From NCBI GenBank assembly GCA_041394725.1, contig JAWKHR010000010.1, forward strand, positions 1 through 64,000: a stretch of 64,000 nucleotides of DNA. Reading direction: 5' to 3'. The stretch is from JAWKHR01 sp041394725. GTDB lineage: Bacteria; Acidobacteriota; Vicinamibacteria; Vicinamibacterales; SCN-69-37. Under the pieces are notes generated by a model. That model was given only the letters and a program-made list of their open reading frames with translations. It made no database searches and was not told the origin of the DNA. The translations under genes were made by a program, and so were the position numbers. Below, in pieces: positions 44,860 to 53,080 of the stretch (the first letter of the stretch is position 1; each line of letters begins with the position of its first letter).

Positions 44860-45645
44860 ATGGCAGTCAAGCTTCCCACGCTTCCAAGTCGAGTCGGTCT
44901 CATCATCGGCGTCGCGAACAAGCGGTCGCTGGCCTGGTCGATCGCGCAGGCGGTCTCCCTCGAAGGCGCGTCGCTCGCGTTCACCTACCAGAACGAGCGC
45001 CTGCGGGAAAACGTCGAGAAGCTCGCCGGCGGCCTGGCGGACCCGCTCGTCCTGCCCTGCGACCTCAACGACGACGCGCAGATCGACGCGGTGTTCACGG
45101 CGATCGAGGAGAAGTACCACGGGCTGGACTTCGTGGTGCACTCGGCGGCGTTCGCGGAGCGCGAGGCGCTCTCGAAGCCGTTCTCCGAGACGTCGCGCGA
45201 CGCCTTCCGCACGTCGCTGGAGGTCAGCGCGTATTCGCTGGTCGCCGTGGCGCGGCGCGCGGCGCCGCTGCTCGCGAAGAGCCCGTCGGCGCGGATCCTC
45301 ACGCTGTCGTTCCTCGGCAGCGAACGCGTCTTCCCGAACTACAACGTGATGGGCGTGGCGAAGGCCGCCCTCGAGTCGTCGGTCCGGTACCTCGCGTCCG
45401 AGTTCGGGCCGAGGGGCATTCGCGTCAACGCGATCTCGGCCGGGCCGGTGAAGACGCTCGCGGCGAGCGGCGTGTCGGGGTTCTCGGACTTCCTGAAGAC
45501 GTACGAGCAGCGTGCGCCGATCGGCCGCAACATCACGGCGGCCGACGTCGCCGAAGCGGCGCTCTTCCTGCTCGGCCCCGCCGGTCGCGCGATCACCGGC
45601 CAGGTGATCATGGTGGACGGCGGCTACAGCATCATGGGCGTCTAG
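44860..45645 (+). CDS. fabI: Enoyl-[acyl-carrier-protein] reductase (NADH)
   Basis: 261 residues. The FabI cofactor motif GVANKRSLAWSIAQ is at residues 17-30 (not the TGxxxGxG of general SDRs). The catalytic pair is Tyr and Lys in YNVMGVAK (about 160 and 167), with LTLSFLGSERV before it and ISAGPVKTLAASGV after it, all FabI-specific. It performs the last reduction of fatty-acid elongation and is the target of triclosan-type inhibitors. Length is normal. It starts 27 bases after the zinc-ribbon gene, so they may be co-transcribed. Confidence 0.95.
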   Translation: MAVKLPTLPSRVGLIIGVANKRSLAWSIAQAVSLEGASLAFTYQNERLRENVEKLAGGLADPLVLPCDLNDDAQIDAVFTAIEEKYHGLDFVVHSAAFAEREALSKPFSETSRDAFRTSLEVSAYSLVAVARRAAPLLAKSPSARILTLSFLGSERVFPNYNVMGVAKAALESSVRYLASEFGPRGIRVNAISAGPVKTLAASGVSGFSDFLKTYEQRAPIGRNITAADVAEAALFLLGPAGRAITGQVIMVDGGYSIMGV

Positions 45646-45671
45646 CGCGACGCGCGCGTCAACGGCACGCG

Positions 45672-45783
45672 CGCCGATCGGCTCGAGCAGCCGGCTCCGA
45701 GCCTGTCGAGGGGCCGGCCCCGAGCTTGTCGAGCAGCCGGCCCCGAGCCTGTCGAGGGGCCGGCCCCGAGCCTGTCGAGGGGT
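45672..45783. repeat. 23-base intergenic repeat between fabI and the DHS-like gene
   Basis: About four units of GAGCCTGTCGAGGGGCCGGC + CCC, with a GAGCTTGTCGAGCAG variant. Its reading on the plus strand gives GPEPVEG, a peptide often seen where such repeats are mistaken for coding sequence. Confidence 0.85.
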
Positions 45784-45842
45784 GGTATCCTGACCCGCGG
45801 TCGCGCGTCACGCCGGCCGAACGTCATCCGGAGGCCGAGTCC

Positions 45843-46982
45843 GTGCCGCATCGCGCTCCCGGGTCGCCCGCGCGCGGCCCCAGACAGTACCTGAAGGGCC
45901 GGCCGATCACCTGCTACCGGCCCACCGGCCAGCCGGCCGTGCGCCACCTGATCGACCACGGCTTCCAGGCCTTCAACGCCGGCCGCCTGTCGGAAGCCTG
46001 CAAGATCTTCTCGGACAAGATGCTGGCGCCGAAGAACGACACGACGATCGGCCTGACCATCGCCGGCGCGATGACGCCGGCGGGTCTCGGCGGCTGCGTG
46101 ATCGAGATGATGGAGCGCGGGCTGTTCGACTTCATCATCAGCACGGGCGCGAACCTCTACCACGACCTGCACTACGCCCTGAATTTCACGCTGCGCCGCG
46201 GGTCGCCGTTCCTCGACGACCGCGACCTGTACGCGGCCGGCGTGATCCGCATCTACGACGTCCTGTTCCCGGCGAAGGTCCTGCTCGAGACCGACGCCTA
46301 CATCCGCGAGTTCCTCGGCCGGTCCACGATGGACGGGCCGGTCTCGACGTCGGAATTCCACTATCGGCTCGGCCAGGATCTGCTCCGGCTGCGGCCCGGC
46401 TGCGAGGAGTACTCGGTCGTCGCCAGTGCCGCGAAGCTCGGCGTGCCGATCTACACGTCGTCGCCGGGCGACAGCTCGATCGGCATGAACGTGGCGTGGC
46501 ACGAGCTGATGACCGGCAGCCGGCTGATGATCGACCCGAACCTCGACGTGAACGAGGTCTGCGCGATCATCCTGGCCGGAAAGAAGAACGGCTGCGTCAT
46601 CCTGGGCGGCGGATCGCCCAAGAACTTCTACCTGCAGGGGCAGCCGACGCTCTGGGAGGTCTACGGGATCCCCAAGGGCGGCAACGACTACTTCATCCAG
46701 ATCACGACCGACCAGGTGGTCTGGGGCGGGCTCTCGGGCGCGACCCCGTCGGAGGCCGTGAGCTGGGGCAAGGTGAACCCCGGTGTGCTGCCAGACACCG
46801 TCGTCGCCTACTGCGATTCGACCATCGCGTTTCCGCTGTTCTGCGAGTATGCCGTCGGCGGCGCGCACAGCACGCGGAAGCGCAAGGCGCTCTACCACCA
46901 GCGTGAGGCGCTCGTGGCCGACCTCCAGCGGCAGGGCCGCCGCGCGCACGCGGCGCGATCGCGGAAGCGGAAGCGCCGCTGA
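45843..46982 (+). CDS. Deoxyhypusine synthase-family protein
   Basis: 379 residues from GTG 45843 with GGAG nine bases upstream; longer starts would begin in the repeat. The DHS fold is evident: SEACKIFSDKMLAPKNDTTI, TIAGAMTPAGLGG, STGANLYHDLHY, and the C-terminal active-site region LGGGSPKNFYLQ containing the lysine that forms the enzyme-imine in eukaryotic DHS, then GATPSEAVSWGKVNP. Bacteria lack eIF5A, so the substrate cannot be the eukaryotic one. Bacterial relatives act in polyamine metabolism, for example homospermidine formation. Its Arg/Lys-rich C-terminus (RSRKRKRR) is unusual. Confidence 0.85.
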   Translation: MPHRAPGSPARGPRQYLKGRPITCYRPTGQPAVRHLIDHGFQAFNAGRLSEACKIFSDKMLAPKNDTTIGLTIAGAMTPAGLGGCVIEMMERGLFDFIISTGANLYHDLHYALNFTLRRGSPFLDDRDLYAAGVIRIYDVLFPAKVLLETDAYIREFLGRSTMDGPVSTSEFHYRLGQDLLRLRPGCEEYSVVASAAKLGVPIYTSSPGDSSIGMNVAWHELMTGSRLMIDPNLDVNEVCAIILAGKKNGCVILGGGSPKNFYLQGQPTLWEVYGIPKGGNDYFIQITTDQVVWGGLSGATPSEAVSWGKVNPGVLPDTVVAYCDSTIAFPLFCEYAVGGAHSTRKRKALYHQREALVADLQRQGRRAHAARSRKRKRR

Positions 46983-47032
46983 CCGACGGCCGCGGCCGAT
47001 CCCCGGGGGCGGCCGGGCGAGGGAGGGACGAC

Positions 47033-47455
47033 GTGGGCTCACTGGCCTCGGAACTGCGGTCGATCGCGGCCGGGTTGGTCGCGGTGCCCCGTGTCTACGC
47101 CGACGCCAACCTGCCCGCCCGGCTCGTCGACGACATGCGCCGCCGCCTGAAGTGGGACGTGCTCTTCGTGCTGGAAGACGACGACCTCCGGCGCGCGTCC
47201 GACCGGCGCCACTACCAGCGCGCGCGCGAGTTCGGCCGCACCCTCGTCACCTGCGACCGCGACTTCCTCGACGATCGCCGGTACCCGCCCGCGGCCAGCC
47301 CCGGCGTGATCGTCTGCGTCGCCCCTGACGACCGCGCGCTGCTGAAGCTGCTGCGCGTGCTGGACCGCGCGCTCCGCCGCGCCGATCCCGGCGTGGCGCC
47401 GTTCCTGGGCCGGAAGCTCGAGCTGGTCACCGGCGTCGGCCTGCGTGATGCCTGA
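47033..47455 (+). CDS. DUF5615 / PIN-like protein
   Basis: 140 residues from GTG 47033 with GGGAGG upstream. YADANLPARLVDDMRRRLKW, DVLFVLEDDDLRRASD and GRTLVTCDRDFLDD match the PIN-like DUF5615 group; the aspartates in ADAN and CDRDF are the expected metal ligands. Such proteins are often toxin-like nucleases with a partner antitoxin, but no short antitoxin gene is adjacent. Its end overlaps nagA by 8 bases, suggesting simple co-transcription. Confidence 0.8.
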   Translation: MGSLASELRSIAAGLVAVPRVYADANLPARLVDDMRRRLKWDVLFVLEDDDLRRASDRRHYQRAREFGRTLVTCDRDFLDDRRYPPAASPGVIVCVAPDDRALLKLLRVLDRALRRADPGVAPFLGRKLELVTGVGLRDA

Positions 47456-48740
47456 GTCCGGCGTCGTGCTCCTCTGCGGCGCGAGCCTCGTGCTGCCCGA
47501 CCGCGTCGTCTCCGGCGCGACCCTCGTCCTCCGCGGCGATCGGATCGAGGACATCGTTCACGGCCCGCGCGCGGTGGGCGAGGGCGAGGCGCGCGTCGAC
47601 CTGCCCGGCCACCTGATCGTGCCCGGGTTCGTGGACGTCCACGTGCACGGGATGATGGGCACCGACGTCCAGGACGGCGACGGCGCCGTGGCCACCGTGG
47701 CGGGACACCTGCCGCGCCGGGGCGTCACCGCGTTCTGCCCGACGACGGTCGCCTGCGATCCGGCGACGCTCGCCGCCGTCCTCGGCGAGGTCGCGCGGCT
47801 GCGGGCGGAGCCGCCGGGCGCGCGCGCGCGGGTGATCGGCGCGCACCTCGAGAGCAACTTCATCAACCCGGACTATCGCGGCGCGCAGCCCCTGGCCTGC
47901 CTGCGCCGCGCGACGGAGTCTCCCGTGTCGGGGGCCGGTCCGGACGGCGCGCCCGGGGCGACACCCGCGACTCGCGACGGGGAGGCGGCGGACGCGGAGT
48001 CGTTCACCGGCCGCGACGTGCTGGCGGTGGTCGATCGCCATCGTGCCGACGTCGGCGTCTTCACCCTCGCGCCCGAAATCGACGGGGGCCTGCCGCTCGT
48101 CCGCGCCCTGGTCGCGGCGGGCACGCGCGTGTCGATTGGCCATACGGGTGCCACGTTCGACCAGGCCCAGGAGGCGATCGCGGCCGGCGTCCGCCACGCC
48201 ACGCACCTGTTCAATCGCATGACCGGACTCTCGGCGCGCGAGCCCGGCGTGGTCGGCGCGGTGCTCGCGAGCGAGGACGTCGCCGCCGAGATCATCTGCG
48301 ACGGCCGGCACGTGCACCCGGCGTCGGTCCGCGCGGCGTTCCGCGCGAAGGGCCCCGGCCGGGTGATGGCCATCACCGACGGGACCGCCGGCGCGGGCCT
48401 GCCGCGCGGGTCGCGGGCGACGCTCGGCGGGAGGCCGATCACGGTCGAGGACGTGGCCCGCCTGGACGACGGCACGATGGCGGGCAGCGTGCTCACGATG
48501 GACCGCGCGTTCGCGATGCTGGCGGGGCCCTGCGGTGCGGACCTCGTCCAGGCCGCCGCGATGTGCGCGACCACGCCCGCCCGCGAGCTGGGCCTGGTCG
48601 GCCTCGGGATCATCGCGCCGGGGGCGGTGGCCGACCTGGCCGTCCTGGACAGCCGGCTGGCCGTGGTCCAGACGTGGATTGCCGGAAAGCCCGCCTGGAA
48701 CGGGCGGTCCGGAACACCGGGCGCCCGGGGGCCGTCTTGA
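47448..48740 (+). CDS. nagA: N-acetylglucosamine-6-phosphate deacetylase
   Basis: 430 residues from ATG 47448; a GTG one codon upstream is also possible. Amidohydrolase motifs: PGFVDVHVHG (HxH), AHLESNFI (Glu), SIGHTGAT (His), ATHLFNRMTG (His and substrate loop) and MAITDGTAG (catalytic Asp). An insertion of about 40 residues (SGAGPDGAPGATPATRDGEA) lies after CLRRATES. The enzyme deacetylates GlcNAc-6-phosphate in amino-sugar recycling. It overlaps the PIN-like gene at its start and precedes a DUF4097 lipoprotein. Confidence 0.92.
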   Translation: MPESGVVLLCGASLVLPDRVVSGATLVLRGDRIEDIVHGPRAVGEGEARVDLPGHLIVPGFVDVHVHGMMGTDVQDGDGAVATVAGHLPRRGVTAFCPTTVACDPATLAAVLGEVARLRAEPPGARARVIGAHLESNFINPDYRGAQPLACLRRATESPVSGAGPDGAPGATPATRDGEAADAESFTGRDVLAVVDRHRADVGVFTLAPEIDGGLPLVRALVAAGTRVSIGHTGATFDQAQEAIAAGVRHATHLFNRMTGLSAREPGVVGAVLASEDVAAEIICDGRHVHPASVRAAFRAKGPGRVMAITDGTAGAGLPRGSRATLGGRPITVEDVARLDDGTMAGSVLTMDRAFAMLAGPCGADLVQAAAMCATTPARELGLVGLGIIAPGAVADLAVLDSRLAVVQTWIAGKPAWNGRSGTPGARGPS

Positions 48741-48745
48741 AGAGC

Positions 48746-49636
48746 ATGGGCCGTCTGATTCCGGTCGCCCTCGCCGTGGCGTTCGCCTCCGCGTCCGGCT
48801 GCGTGGTCAGCCTCGACCATGACGGCTACATCGAACACGAGGAGAAGAGGTTCGACGCCACGAGCGTGGTGGACCTGCACCTCTACACCTTCGACGGATC
48901 GGTCGAGGTGCGCACGTGGGACCGGCCGGAAGTCGTCGTGGACATCCAGAAGCGCGGTCAGGACAAGGAGGCGGTCTCGCGCATCGAGGTGCTGTCCGAG
49001 CGGACCGGCAACCGGATCCAGATTGAGGCGCGCAAGCCCGGCGGCGGCGGATTCGTCGGCATCGGGCGGTTCGTCTCGTCGTCGGCGAAGCTCGTCGCGA
49101 GCGTGCCGCGCAACACGGATCTCGTCGTCCGGTCCGGCGACGGATCGATCCTGGTCGAGCGCGTCAACGGGCGACTCGAGCTGCGGACGAGCGACGGGTC
49201 GATCCGCGCGACCGAGACGTCCGGCGAGCTGCTGGCCGAGAGCGGCGACGGGACGATCCAGCTGGAAGAGGTCGCCGGCGTCGTCGAGGCGCGGACCGAC
49301 GACGGCAGCGTCCGGCTGACCGGGACGCCCGCCGTGGTGCGCGCGCGCACGGGCGACGGCGGCATGACGCTGCGTATCCGGGGCGGCGCGGCGATGACGG
49401 GCGACTGGACGGTCACGACGGGCGACGGCTCGATCTCGATGGAGCTGCCCGACGAGTTCGACGCGGACATCGAGGCCGACCCCGGATCCGACGGCCGCGC
49501 GCGATCCGAGCTGGCGCTCACCGACGTCACGGGCGGCACGCGCGAGCAGCGCGTCCTCCGCGGCCGCCTGGGCCAGGGCGGCCACCGCCTCACGATTCGC
49601 ACCGGCGACGGGTCGATCCGCCTGCTGCGCTACTGA
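48746..49636 (+). CDS. DUF4097-type lipoprotein (beta-helix, adhesin-like)
   Basis: 296 residues from ATG 48746; TTG 48737 overlapping the nagA stop is an alternative. The signal ends in the lipobox ASASGC. The mature part is a run of beta-strand repeats with the signature SGDGSI / SDGSIRATETSG / SGDGTIQLEEVAG / TDDGSVRL / TGDGGMTL / TGDGSISM, typical of the DUF4097 (putative auto-transporter adhesin) right-handed beta-helix. It is probably surface- or periplasm-exposed. Function unknown. Confidence 0.85.
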   Translation: MGRLIPVALAVAFASASGCVVSLDHDGYIEHEEKRFDATSVVDLHLYTFDGSVEVRTWDRPEVVVDIQKRGQDKEAVSRIEVLSERTGNRIQIEARKPGGGGFVGIGRFVSSSAKLVASVPRNTDLVVRSGDGSILVERVNGRLELRTSDGSIRATETSGELLAESGDGTIQLEEVAGVVEARTDDGSVRLTGTPAVVRARTGDGGMTLRIRGGAAMTGDWTVTTGDGSISMELPDEFDADIEADPGSDGRARSELALTDVTGGTREQRVLRGRLGQGGHRLTIRTGDGSIRLLRY

Positions 49637-49645
49637 CCCCGGGGA

Positions 49646-50320
49646 TCACCGCGCGGGCGGCGTCGCGTACCGCGACGGATCGTCCACGCCCGCCTCGAGG
49701 AACGCGTCCCGCCGTTCCCGGCACTTGCTGCACAACCCGCAATGCGCGCCGTCGGGCGACGGGTTCATGCACGACAGCGTGAAGCCCAGCGGCACACCCA
49801 GGTCCAGGCCGAGCCGGACCACGTCCGCCTTGTGCAGGTGCGCGAGCGGCGCGGCGATGGCGATGGGGTGATCGAGCCCGAGCGAGAGGGCGCGCCCGAA
49901 GGCGTCGAAGAACTCCGGCGTGGCATCGGGGAACGGATTGCCCGCGAGCGGTCCCAGCGCCAGTCGCGACACGCCTTCCCGGGCGCAGAGCACCGAGGCC
50001 TTCGCAATCAGCGCCACGTTGCGGCCCGGCAGGTAGACGTCCTCGTCGGGCGTGTCGAACGCCGGCGGCCGGCCGGTCACGGCCCAGTGCGAGGCGGGGT
50101 AGACGTCGCGCATGTCGATCGTGAGCGAGGCCACGGGCCTCGCGTGTCCGGCGAACGGCGCCGCCAGCAGACGCGCGATGGCCGCGGCTTCGGCATCCTC
50201 CCAGGCGAGCCCCGCCCGGACGTGGATCGGCAGCACGTCACCGTGGTCCCGCAGTTCCAGCGCCAGGAGCACGGCGCTGTCGAGGCCGCCGGAGAACAAG
50301 AGGGAGGACGGGGAGGGCAT
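49646..50320 (-). CDS. queC: 7-cyano-7-deazaguanine synthase
   Basis: 224 residues. The PP-loop LLFSGGLDSAVLL is at residues 7-19, GRNVALIAKASVLCARE is the QueC-specific helix, and the zinc site is SCMNPSPDGAHCGLCSKCRE. QueC turns 7-carboxy-7-deazaguanine into preQ0 using ATP and ammonia. It is divergent from queD with a heptamer array between them; queE and queF are not in the window. Confidence 0.95.
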   Translation of the reverse strand: MPSPSSLLFSGGLDSAVLLALELRDHGDVLPIHVRAGLAWEDAEAAAIARLLAAPFAGHARPVASLTIDMRDVYPASHWAVTGRPPAFDTPDEDVYLPGRNVALIAKASVLCAREGVSRLALGPLAGNPFPDATPEFFDAFGRALSLGLDHPIAIAAPLAHLHKADVVRLGLDLGVPLGFTLSCMNPSPDGAHCGLCSKCRERRDAFLEAGVDDPSRYATPPAR

Positions 50321-50325
50321 TGAGG

Positions 50326-50392
50326 ATTGATGATCTGAGATTGATGGATTGATTGGTGATTGGTGATTGGGGATTGGTGATTACCCGAAACC
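50326..50392. repeat. GATTGGT heptamer array between queC and queD
   Basis: Units GATTGAT, GATCTGA, GATTGAT, G, GATT, GATTGGT, GATTGGT, GATTGGG, GATTGGT, GATTAC. It starts six bases from the queC start codon on one side and ends about 30 bases before queD. Confidence 0.85.
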
Positions 50393-50422
50393 TGCCCTTC
50401 TGCACTATTGTCTTACCTCACC

Positions 50423-50827
50423 ATGTACCTCGTCACCAAGCGCATCGACTTCTGCTACGGGCACCGGCTGCTCGACTACGACGGCATCTGCAAGCATCCG
50501 CACGGGCACAATGCCGTCGCGGAAATCGACGTCCGCAACCGCGAGCTCGACCAGCGGAACATGGTGGCCGATTTCTCCGACATCAAGCGGCTGGTGAAGG
50601 GCTGGATTGACCGTGAGCTCGACCACAAGATGATCCTCCGCGAGGACGATCCGCTCGTGGCGCCGCTCGAGAAGCTCGGCGAGCCCATTTTCAAGACCGA
50701 CAGCAATCCCACGGTCGAACACATCGCGAAGCTGATCTACGACATGGCCCGGGACCAGGGGCTGGACGTCGCGGCCGTGCGCGTGTGGGAGACGCCGACG
50801 TCGTTCGCCGAGTACCGCGAGGGCTGA
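50423..50827 (+). CDS. queD: 6-carboxy-5,6,7,8-tetrahydropterin synthase
   Basis: 134 residues. QueD zinc ligands are H15 in FCYGHRL and the two in HPHGHN (about 31-34); the catalytic Cys is in GICKHP. DFSDIKRLVKGWIDRELDHK and NPTVEHIAKLIYD are the usual family segments, and WETPTSFAEY is the substrate-binding glutamate end. It makes the second intermediate of preQ0/queuosine synthesis. Divergent from queC. Confidence 0.93.
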   Translation: MYLVTKRIDFCYGHRLLDYDGICKHPHGHNAVAEIDVRNRELDQRNMVADFSDIKRLVKGWIDRELDHKMILREDDPLVAPLEKLGEPIFKTDSNPTVEHIAKLIYDMARDQGLDVAAVRVWETPTSFAEYREG

Positions 50828-50878
50828 GTCCGGAGCGGGCGTCGGGCGGACGTGCGCCGGGCGCCCGGTGGCCTGAGG

Positions 50879-52267
50879 TCAGAACGCGAACATCCGCCAC
50901 ACCGTCGCCACGAGGAACGTGACGACGAAGGCAATCGCCAGCGGCAGGAGCGCGCCGATCGTCGCCCACTTCCGGCTCAGGGTCTCCTTGTAGATCGTCA
51001 GGACCGTCGTCGCGCACGGATTGTGCAGCAGCGAGAACAGCATCAGGTTGACGGCGGTCAGCATCGTCCAGCCGTGCTGGTCGACGAGCACGGTCCGGAG
51101 CTGGTCGAACGGGACGTCGGTCATCTGGCCCGTGCCGAGGTACACCATCAGCATCGTCGGCACCACGATCTCGTTTGCCGGGATCGCGATGATGTAGGCG
51201 AGCAGGATCACGCCGTCCAGGCCGAGCAGCCAGCCGAACGGATCGAGGAACGTCGCGATCCGCTGGTCCAGCGTCACGCCGCCCACGGCGATGTTGCCGA
51301 GCAGCCAGATCACCGCGCCGGCGGGCGCGGCGGTCAGGCAGGCGCGCCAGAGCACGAACAGCGTGCGATCGATGAGCGACGTGTAGAGGATGCGCAGCAC
51401 GCCCGGCCGCCGATAGGGCGGCAGCTCCAGCGTGAACGCCGACGCCTCGCCGCGGAGAATCGTGCGTGACAGGCCCCACGACACGGCCAGCGTGAACGCG
51501 ACGCCGATCAGCACGACGCCGACGACGGCCCCGGCCGCGGCGAACGACGCCCAGGCCGGGTGGAACTGCGCGCCGACGAAGATCGTGGCCAGCATGATCA
51601 GCGTCGGGAAGCGGCCGTTGCAGGGCACGAAGTTGTTCGTGAGGATCGCGATCAGCCGCTCGCGGGGCGAGTCGATGACCCGGGTCGCGATGACGCCCGC
51701 CGCATTGCAGCCGAAGCCCATCGCCATCGTCAGCGCCTGCTTGCCGTGCGCGCCGGCGCGGCGGAACAGGAAGTCGAGGTTGAACGCGACGCGCGGCAGG
51801 TAGCCCAGGTCCTCGAGGATCGTGAACAGCGGGAAGAAGATCGCCATCGGCGGCAGCATCACGCTCACCACCCAGGCGAGGCCCTTGTAGACCCCGTGCC
51901 AGACGAAGCCGGTGATCCACCACGGCACGCCGGCCGCGTCGAACAGCGCCACGGCGCGGTCCTCGACCCAGAAGAGCGCCTCGGCGAGCAGCGCCGACGG
52001 GACGTTGGCGCCGGCAATCGTGACCCAGAACACCGCCGCCAGCAGCAGCGCCATGATCGGCAGGCCGAACACCGGCGACGTGACGACGCGGTCGATCCGC
52101 TGGTCGAAGTCGAAGCGTCGCTGCGCGGCCTGCTGCGCGGCGCGGCGCGCGATGCGCGCGGCCTCGGCGTAGATCGAGCGCACCGCCTCGTCGCGGAAGC
52201 TCGCCTGGAGCGACCCGCGCAGCTCGGCCGCGCGGCGCAGCGCCGCGGTCTCGGCGCCCGTCGTCAC
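50879..52267 (-). CDS. FeoB membrane (Gate/nucleoside-recognition) part as a separate gene
   Basis: 462 residues from GTG 52267, which overlaps the stop of the G-domain gene (GTGA). It starts with a helical stretch (FRDEAVRSIYAEAARIARRA) and RIDRVVTSPVFGLPIMALLL, the usual beginning of the FeoB membrane region. Gate motifs include MGFGCNAAGVIATRVIDSPR and NNFVPCNGRFPTLIML, with the conserved Cys residues of the iron path. About eight helices follow to ATVWRMFAF. In most bacteria this is fused to the G domain; here the break has coding overlap and looks natural. Confidence 0.85.
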   Translation of the reverse strand: MTTGAETAALRRAAELRGSLQASFRDEAVRSIYAEAARIARRAAQQAAQRRFDFDQRIDRVVTSPVFGLPIMALLLAAVFWVTIAGANVPSALLAEALFWVEDRAVALFDAAGVPWWITGFVWHGVYKGLAWVVSVMLPPMAIFFPLFTILEDLGYLPRVAFNLDFLFRRAGAHGKQALTMAMGFGCNAAGVIATRVIDSPRERLIAILTNNFVPCNGRFPTLIMLATIFVGAQFHPAWASFAAAGAVVGVVLIGVAFTLAVSWGLSRTILRGEASAFTLELPPYRRPGVLRILYTSLIDRTLFVLWRACLTAAPAGAVIWLLGNIAVGGVTLDQRIATFLDPFGWLLGLDGVILLAYIIAIPANEIVVPTMLMVYLGTGQMTDVPFDQLRTVLVDQHGWTMLTAVNLMLFSLLHNPCATTVLTIYKETLSRKWATIGALLPLAIAFVVTFLVATVWRMFAF

Positions 52268-53080
52268 TGCGCCCCCTCGAGCGCGATCTTGTGGCTGAAG
52301 CCCGTGGCGCGCTTCTGCTGCGTGGCGGCGATCTCGGCCAGCCGGCCCGAGGCCAGCGCCTCCTCGACCTCCGCGTCGCCGTCGAGCAGGCGGATCGCGA
52401 TCCACCGCGCGTTCGGCACGCCCGGGGCCGCCTGCTCGATGAGCGGCACCAGCTCACCCACGGCGCGCTGGAACTCCGGCGTGCCCTGGATGCGCAGCGG
52501 CTTCGTCTGGATCGCGCCGGACGTCACGCCATCGATGGCCTCGAGCAGCGCGTGCTGGCCCTCGCCCGTCCGCGCGACCAGACCCACCGCCGGCACGCCG
52601 AGGTCGCGTGCCAGGCTCCGCAGGTCCACGTCGATCCCCTTGCGCCGCGCCTCGTCCATCAGGTTCACGGCCACGACGACCCGGTCGGTGATCTCGGCAC
52701 CTGCGGCACGAGGTTCAGGTTGCGCGCTCGAGCGACGTGGCACGTCGGTCACGACCACGGTCGCGTCCGGCCGGCCGAACGGGAGGAAGTCACGCGCGAT
52801 TTCCTCGTCGTGCGAGGCGGACAGCAGCGAATACGTGCCCGGCAGGTCCACGAGCTTGTGCGGACGGTGAAGGCAAGCCGCCCTCCGCGCGGCTCACCGT
52901 CTTGCCCGGCCAGTTGCCCGTGTGCTGCCGCAGGCCGGTCAGCGCGTTGAACAGCGTGGACTTTCCCGTGTTCGGGTTGCCCGCCTCAACGCCACGACCC
53001 GTCGAGGAACGTGTCGATCGAGACGCCCGTGCGGGCAGTTCCGCGTGCATCACGCAACTGTCGCAGTCGTGCGCGCTCAT
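52264..53080 (-). pseudogene. FeoB G-domain gene with clustered indels
   Basis: Start ATG 53080 overlaps the stop of the DtxR-FeoA gene (ATGA). It reads MSAHDCDSCVMHAELPARA, then after a shift VGNPNTGKSTLFNALTGLRQ (G1), then after another shift DLPGTYSLLSASHDEE (G3), and NLMDEARRKG (G4) after a patch whose three indels cancel (52690-52745). The C-terminal helical domain is clean to the stop at 52264. The Cys-rich start (CDSCVMH) is typical of this group. Several one- or two-base indels within 400 bases, with all GTPase motifs kept, suggest sequence error rather than decay. Confidence 0.7.

Noticed and set aside
45726..45842. Longer N-terminus for the deoxyhypusine-synthase-like gene
   Set aside because: The extra 39 codons read through the 23-base repeat (GPEPVEG), a known mistranslation of such repeats; GTG 45843 has a good ribosome-binding site.
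47033..47455. Toxin-antitoxin pair around the PIN-like gene
   Set aside because: No short antitoxin frame lies upstream (46983-47032 is only 50 bases) and the downstream gene is nagA.
49646..50827. queC and queD as part of a DNA 7-deazaguanine modification island with the DGQHR gene
   Set aside because: No dpdA-like or restriction genes are present, the DGQHR gene is 16 kb away among unrelated genes, and queC/queD alone are explained by tRNA queuosine synthesis.
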